Below are positions 58,463-64,000 of a stretch of 64,000 nucleotides of DNA, one piece after another. Source of the DNA: Nectonema munidae. Taxonomy: Eukaryota; Nematomorpha; Nectonematoida; Nectonematidae. A program made the position numbers and the translations under genes. The number at the start of each line of letters is the position of its first letter. Within the stretch, counting starts at the first letter, position 1. The stretch is taken from positions 159,178 to 223,177 of the forward strand of contig JAUIRK010000446.1 in the NCBI GenBank assembly GCA_030549495.1. Reading direction: 5' to 3'. The notes under the pieces are model-generated. The model searched no databases. It was not told the origin of the DNA and worked only from the letters and a program-made list of their open reading frames with translations.

Positions 58463-59637
58463 TTTTTTTTAGAATTGCGTTTAATTTACTTTTTAGAGAA
58501 GAATTATTTATTTTTTAATTCATAATCAATAAAAAGTAAACTTATTTTTTTGTATAAAAATATGTTTCGACGATTAACACTGTTTTTTCTGGCTTAGGGA
58601 ATAATTTTCTCACTTTGTAAGCTTGATTAAATGCCTGCCTTTATAACTGCAAAGTTTTAAGCTCGAACAAGTGGTCTTTTCTTTTAACTCTTATATAAAT
58701 CTATGATTTTTTTGTCTAAAATAGTAATGAAAATTGGTTTATTGAAAAATTTTAAGTTCTTACTTAATTTTAAAAAGAGCTTATAAAATTTATTTGTGAA
58801 AGTGCAACTAACTATCTGCGCTAAATACACGTGTAAACTGGAAATAAGAAATCTGCTAATGTACGCTTCTTTGAGCCAACGATTTTGTGTTCATTTAACT
58901 AACAACTTTTTGTATTGAGAAGATATATTGTAAATGAGGTTTTTACGGTTGAACCGAGTAACCAGCGAGAAGAAAGCATTTCTCGACAATTTGCGATTAA
59001 TCAGTATACGCCATTTTTCCATTCTAATTTTGTTCCTACAATTAAAGCTACTAAAAAAGACAGATATACAGAATTTCTCTGTACAAATGTATATCAGAAA
59101 TAGGAACAATATAAATTTAAATATAAAACTTAAAAATACTACATGTATTAATATTTACATTTTCACTAAATGCACACACACACTGGATATTTATATCATA
59201 GTTTATTTGAACTTTTTGAATGAATAGAAACAATTCATAATGAAGCAAACATTATTTAAGTTTTCTAATCAAACAAAATATTAAAAATTTTTTGAAGTGA
59301 ACTGTTTTTAGACAAAATATTTTTTACCTTCCAAAAAATCCTCTATAAAATATTTATACCTAAAAATATTGAAAAACATTTTCTGACAAAGATCCGAAAT
59401 TCAAAACCTCTATGTTTTCCAACTAAAAATGTCACTACAATTAATACATGTATAATTGTATATTTAGTCAAGGGCCGCTTTTTTTTGCGTCACAATCGGT
59501 TCCTGAAAAAAAACGGATCTTCGAGATGACGATTTATCAAGGCAAAATTTTTTGCCTAATCTGTTCTTATAAAACGCTATTGAAGTTGACGAAAAATCAA
59601 AGAACTGGTTTTCGCTGCTTGCCTATTTAGATTAAGA
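58463..59637. other. no gene seen
   Basis: AT-rich downstream sequence. Overlapping short frames at 58.9-59.2 kb on both strands have no domain. Confidence 0.45.
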
Positions 59638-59639
59638 TC

Positions 59640-59690
59640 TTAACCGGTTATCGACCACAGTCGACATATGTCGACTCTACAAAAATAAAA
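59640..59690. mobile_element. piggyBac-like terminus with 16-bp palindrome (A)
   Basis: TTAA at 59640 is followed by CCGGTTATCGACCACA and the perfect palindrome GTCGACATATGTCGAC (59660-59675). A TTAA followed by CC..., and a palindrome a fixed distance inside, fits the ends of some piggyBac-type MITEs. A second terminus with the same spacing is at 61.23 kb. The opposite end of the element was not identified. Confidence 0.35.
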
Positions 59691-60019
59691 TCGTCTACTT
59701 TTATTAATTTCAAATTTGAATGTTTAACCAAAAAAATCACTCTTGAAATTTTGATAACGAAAGCATGGAGTGATTGACGAAGAATTTTTATTTAATTTAT
59801 AAAGCGGTGTTGAGCCGTTCCACCACTAATATGTCTATTTTAGCATATTCAATTTTCTGATTCTGATATAATTGTTCCAATCCCAGGTCCGTATACAGTG
59901 GGGGTTCAGAAGAACCCCCTTCCTTTTTCCGTTCATGCACTAAGAGGTGATGCAGAAGATATGTAATTTTTGTTGAGTGGGATGGCAGTAATTGCAGTAA
60001 TTCACAGCAAATAATACAC
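59691..60019. other. no gene; GGGGGTTC hairpin at 59900-59919
   Basis: Non-coding. GGGGGTTC-AGAA-GAACCCCC at 59900-59919 is a perfect 8-bp stem with a tetraloop, in an otherwise AT-rich stretch. The flanking sequence leads into the hAT-like fragment. Confidence 0.5.
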
Positions 60020-60290
60020 AGTCACCTCTCTTCAATACACGTCTCATCTGGCTGGAATATAAAGAGCTTCAACCGAAAGTAGAAGCTTATGAAATGGTTT
60101 CTGAAAGTCTTTGATTTTATAAAAAAGAACAAAAAGATATTGAAATAAGCTTTAGCCCAGATGAACGTCTTGCAATGGCTAAGAAGATAGACACTTTCTT
60201 TGAGATGCCCCGAATTTCTCAAAGGCAACAATATCCTAACAAAGATTTTCATACACGTTTAACTGACTTGAAATGCTGCTTATATAGCCC
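60020..60290 (+). pseudogene. short hAT-like relic
   Basis: Plus-strand fragments read EYKELQPKVEAYEMVSESL and, after a stop, ISFSPDERLAMAKKIDTFF then EMPRISQRQQYPN. The 'AKKIDxxxxMPRxSxRQ' pattern resembles the segment between catalytic domain and insertion in DUF4371/52-kDa-repressor-type hAT transposases. Only about 80 residues remain. Confidence 0.35.
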
Positions 60291-61227
60291 TAACTAAGTA
60301 GAAAATCAACGATTACTTATTATGCCTAGTTCTAGTATATTATTAAATTAAATATCAATAATAAACACTCACTATGTCATTTAATTAGCTTTATAACAAG
60401 GCCTGCTTAGACGCCTCATGTTTTGACTTACACTTTAATCCTAGATAACTCTTAGTCAGCCTCGAATATTTTTACGGAAAACGGTATTGTTATAATAATT
60501 TATATTTCACCAGTTTTCTTATTTTAAAATTATAACTCAAAAGTGCACAGATAGTATTTGCCCTTTTTCGTTAAAAAGTTTCGGCTCTCTTTCCGATTCG
60601 AACATGAATGAGGTTTTATATTTACTTGGATTCAATGCTGCAGCGTTGTCATAGATTCGAACGCCAAACTCTACTCTATTCTTTTTATTTAGTTTATAAT
60701 GTGTGCGTGTTTCTTAGATATCTTTTGTTTCAAAATTTATAACTTCTTCACGCGTCTTTGAATTGATTAAAGCAAATTTCAGTTGATCATCGTGTAGTTT
60801 GTCTTTATTCTTATATTTTTAAATCGAGGAAAATTTAAGTTGACTTCTCTCCATATCCATATCGTCCTAGTTTAACTTAACACATTTGATTTACATGTTA
60901 ATAATGAGCATGCCTACTCTGCTGAAGATGTATGTGTCTTTACAAATTGTGAAATCGAATTGTTCTGTGTGTTATTTAGTTTTCATGTGCATGCATTGAT
61001 TGACTACTTTTATTGGCATAATTGATTCTTTCAAGTATTCATTTATCATGGCTTTCTTTGACATGACTCTAGCAAAAGTTTGTTTCTTGTTTCTTTGAAA
61101 TTTCTCAGAATCGTTTTTCAATCAACCCAGTTTTTTTGGAAATGTATGTACTCATTGGGTTAAAAATAAAGTTGTCAAAATTTTAGAAAATTGGATAAGT
61201 TTCTGATTAAAATAATCCCCAAGATTG
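60291..61227. other. no gene seen
   Basis: AT-rich sequence with no coding, RNA or repeat feature I can support. Confidence 0.45.
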
Positions 61228-61275
61228 TGTACCCTTTCGTGACCAGTGTATCATATATGATACATAAACAATTTT
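61228..61275. mobile_element. piggyBac-like terminus with 16-bp palindrome (B)
   Basis: TACCCTTTCGTGACCAGT is followed by the perfect palindrome GTATCATATATGATAC (61248-61263). As in terminus A, GACCA precedes the palindrome by exactly two bases, and the start is a 'CC..TT' word. The duplicated TTAA expected outside is not conserved here (TTGTGTA instead), so this is a decayed or different end. Confidence 0.33.
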
Positions 61276-62669
61276 ACCTTGGTCTGCTTTTTCAAATAGT
61301 TTTGTATATGAATCTTCTGCTTTTTAATAAAAATCGTCTGATTTTTCTATTTCTCCGTACTGTAACACTTCGTTAACATGTCATTAAGCATTCCACAGGT
61401 TCCTTTTTCTATGCTCCTAGAACTCAGCTTCATAGAATTCGATAAATAAAAGTTCTTATTAGAACTCTATGTCAAAACCAAATTTTTTAATATTAGATTA
61501 ATAACAATGTAAAAAAAATTAATGGCAAAATTAGCTATTTGGCAAGGTAATTTTTTCTTGAATTTTTTTCCAGATTGCTTGATTTATTAAATAAAGAAGA
61601 CCTTTCACGGTAACTTTATTTTTTATCTTGTTCAGAAATGTGAAGTAATTGCATTTGGATACAATTACATTTAGTGAATTTTCATGCAAGTTTTCATTTT
61701 TCTTTTCAGTAGACCGATGGTACTTTAAAATCTTAATTCAACGCGTGTATAATAAACCTTCTTAGAAAATCTTCGATGAAACTTTAAAATTTTCATCCAT
61801 TATTATAACTTTTTCAAACGAAGCTAAAACATTGAATTTTCTTTAGGGCGAAAAGAAATATTTCTATCGGCACATTTTGGATCACTATCACTCAGTAAAA
61901 TTTTTTTTGCTAATTTTCATCAGTTTTTGACAGTTAATATAATAAATTTTTCTAGGTTCCACGCGTCATTTTTTTACGCTGAGCATATACGCTTCTTTTG
62001 ACGCCTGCTTCCAAACACCTCTACTCCTCTCTGTAACAGAGAGAAATGATCTCTATCGTTGAAGTTTTTGTATTGAGGGAATTATTTTTTGCTAAGCGTT
62101 TAGCTTTCAATAGATCATAATCTACTTTACTACTTGAGTGATTATGATCATGATCCAACACGTAACTTTGTCTTTGTTGAATCCTTAAAGAAAAAGGTGA
62201 GCAAGCTAAAATATACATAGATATGCACAATAAAACACAAACTTAGCGAATGGAATTACTAATTCATATAAATTAAGGTTTGTAGCAAATTTTCTTCCAA
62301 ACATTTTTAATATTTAATTTCTATTTTAAAGGGCCAAATTTAAATTCACGGCTTCATACCTGTCAATTCATGGGTCCAAATCTTAAATATATTTTCATAT
62401 ATTTTATTTTACTAACTGAATAGATGTGTAGGTAGAATATGAAAATTATATAAGATGATTTTTTGTTTTTCTGTGTTACTATTCTAACTTGGTAACATTT
62501 CATTGGTAAAAATTTTTTAATTTAATTTTAAGCAACAATGCATTTCAGTGCAGAGATTAACTAGACCTGTTGACAATTAGTGAAATGAGAGGCTGAGAAA
62601 AATCTTTCAGCTCCTAATCAATATTGTATCGGATAGCGGGGTTGTAAAATATAATCATAAATGAGGTCT
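61276..62669. other. no gene seen
   Basis: AT-rich sequence. The short minus frame at 62021-62230 has no domain. Nothing that I can support. Confidence 0.45.
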
Positions 62670-62760
62670 GACTCAGGGGCGCACATCCGGGGGGCGACCG
62701 CCCCCCCCCCCCCATGTGTTTTCAGGGGGGGGGGGGGCGAAAATGACCTTCGCCCCCACA
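62670..62760. repeat. C13/G13 hairpin repeat
   Basis: C x13 (62701-62713), an 11-base loop ATGTGTTTTCA, then G x13 (62725-62737). The flanks GGGGCGCACATCCGGGGGGC (left) and CGAAAATGACCTTCGCCCCC (right) are themselves G/C-run-rich. A perfect homopolymeric hairpin. Similar fragments occur at 20.6 and 55.25 kb. Confidence 0.85.
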
Positions 62761-63675
62761 ATAATTTTTTACAAGTAAGAGTTGCTGCTTGTTTATAAAA
62801 CATGTATGATGATCTCATAGAAGGAATGCAGACTTTCTGTTTTTCTTTTCCGCTTTCTCTGCTAAAATTCAATTATTCACTCAAGCTCTCTTCTTTCATT
62901 CAAGCCCTCTTCTCTTGTTAAGCTCTCCTATCTCATTCATTTCTCTTCTCTACAGTGACGTAGCTAGGCTGGGTGTGAGGGGCCGTGCCCACTCTCCTAT
63001 GTTGCGCATGGTGCCGCCATGCATCTTATGCGATATCAGTTTGTGAAAATTTCTCCAATGAAAGGATCAAGAAAGTATACAAAATGTTGCTCACGTTTTT
63101 TGTTTTTAAATTTATGACAATATTGAAAGCCTATCAACTTTTTTCTGGTTACACCACTGCTTCTATCTCATTTGTATTTAGAGTTAAATTAAAATAGTTT
63201 TCAATCGTTACAATTGTATATCAATGAATATTGTTAGACTCGTGCTAAGATTTTTTTTCAACAAAGGTCATTTAATCTTTATCATTACGTTTGTTACATT
63301 TTGTAACATTTGAAAACTTTAATTTTTTCAAGTCAAGAAATTTTTTTCAATAGTTATTGGGAATGAATATTTTGACTAGCTATTCAGTTTAAAAAGCAAG
63401 AATATTCTATTTGAGCAGAGAGATTTTTTATAATGTTCGATTGTTAAATTTTATAAATAACACTGTACAATGTACATAATCAAATCACTTTTTTTAAGAA
63501 AATTTGTTGATTATTATAGTAAAAATATAATATCGAAACAAAATGTTTCAGTTGTTAAAAATGTACTTGATCTATTTGTGACAGCTGTCAGAATTTTATT
63601 TTTAGACAGAAATATTCAAAAAAACGCAATGATTTTCTTTTTACGTGTACTTTGATTTATGTTAATTTGGTTCTC
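62761..63675. other. no gene; pyrimidine tract and MITE-like word
   Basis: A C/T-rich tract at about 62.88-62.95 kb consists of loose repeats of CAAGCTCTCTTCT. It is followed at about 62.955 kb by CAGTGACGTAGCTAGGCTGG, close to the CAGTGGCGTAGCTAGG terminus common in non-autonomous hAT-type repeats of invertebrates. No coding region. Confidence 0.4.
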
Positions 63676-63985
63676 GGACATTTCGCCCCATTATTTTCAT
63701 AAGACAGTTCGTCCCATAGACAAATCGCCCCATTATTTTCATAAGACATTTTGTTTCATGGACAATTCGCCCCGTTATTTTCCCAAGACATTTTGTCTCA
63801 TGGACAATTCTAAAAAATTAAGAGATAAAATGATTAATTTGAAATAATTTAATAGAGATAAAATAAACAAGAATATAAAATTTCTTAATAATTTTACACA
63901 TATAATAAGCAAAGATGGATGAAACAAATAGCCTATGAGACAATTTGTCCAGGGGGCAAATTGTCTAAGGGCGAAATGGACCGTT
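63676..63985. repeat. 42-bp minisatellite and inverted 'GGACATTTCGCCC' ends
   Basis: A 42-bp unit starts at about 63677, 63719, 63761 and 63803 (words GACAATTCGCCCC, TTATTTTC, ATAAGACATTTTGT, CATG). At 63969-63982 GGGCGAAATGGACC is the inverted counterpart of the first unit GGACATTTCGCCC, with GACAATTTGTCC and GGGGGCAAATTGTC beside it. This gives a foldback-like element of about 310 bp. The same words appear in intron 4 of the acyl-CoA synthetase (14.10-14.18 kb). Confidence 0.7.
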
Positions 63986-64000
63986 AGTTTAAATAATTTT

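Noticed and set aside
58891-59227. Overlapping small frames on both strands after FBXO42
   Set aside because: Short, mutually overlapping, without domain or splice context.

Overview
This is AT-rich eukaryotic (metazoan) nuclear DNA. It holds spliced genes with GT-AG introns, an F-box/Kelch gene of the FBXO42 type, a luciferase/4CL-like acyl-CoA synthetase and a very mixed load of animal transposons (L2/CR1-, RTE- and Jockey/CR1-type LINEs, Ty3, hAT, piggyBac, Merlin, MULE, pogo-like). The AT richness, short introns and transposon mix suggest an arthropod, possibly a copepod-like crustacean. That assignment is inference, with low to moderate confidence.

Layout. 1-1350 is a perfect (TGA)n array, followed by two minus-strand LINE pieces to about 5.64 kb. 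5.6-10.9 kb has no gene but holds a tRNA-like SINE, a pogo-like MITE and a 130-bp TTAA-flanked MITE. 10.885-17.024 kb (minus) is a complete six-exon AMP-forming acyl-CoA synthetase of 530 codons, with a piggyBac relic in its 3.8-kb fourth intron. 17.3-20.3 kb holds LINE 3' ends and a broken hAT transposase. 20.69-25.29 kb is a ~150-bp satellite split by an RTE-type LINE with a 16-bp target duplication. 25.5-26.5 kb is a second, unrelated ~150-bp satellite. 27.7-32.9 kb has an hAT C-terminal relic and a broken Ty3-type LTR retrotransposon with near-identical LTRs.

32.96-36.43 kb reads as one MULE DNA transposon. It has 212/255-bp terminal inverted repeats, a FLYWCH-plus-MULE transposase whose introns are still recognisable, and an L2-type LINE tail inserted inside it. 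Next to it, 36.71-39.69 kb (+) is an intronless 991-aa ORF made of 10.5 nearly identical 91-aa units of unknown function.

40-50.4 kb is a transposon graveyard: a BED-finger hAT, a CR1-like LINE, another hAT fragment, and a minus-strand LINE with a PHD-like plus CCHC ORF1. 51.965-53.215 kb is a Merlin element with terminal repeats and an 8-bp target duplication. A multi-frame relic follows at 54.4-55.2 kb. 56.27-58.45 kb is the FBXO42-like gene. The last 5 kb has no clear gene, but holds two matching piggyBac-like palindromic termini, C13/G13 and GGGGGTTC hairpins, and a 42-bp minisatellite at the right edge.

Only two loci look like ordinary host genes: the acyl-CoA synthetase and FBXO42. The repeat-protein ORF is the best candidate for something undescribed. 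I see no operon-like cooperation between genes; most of the window records successive transposon insertions.
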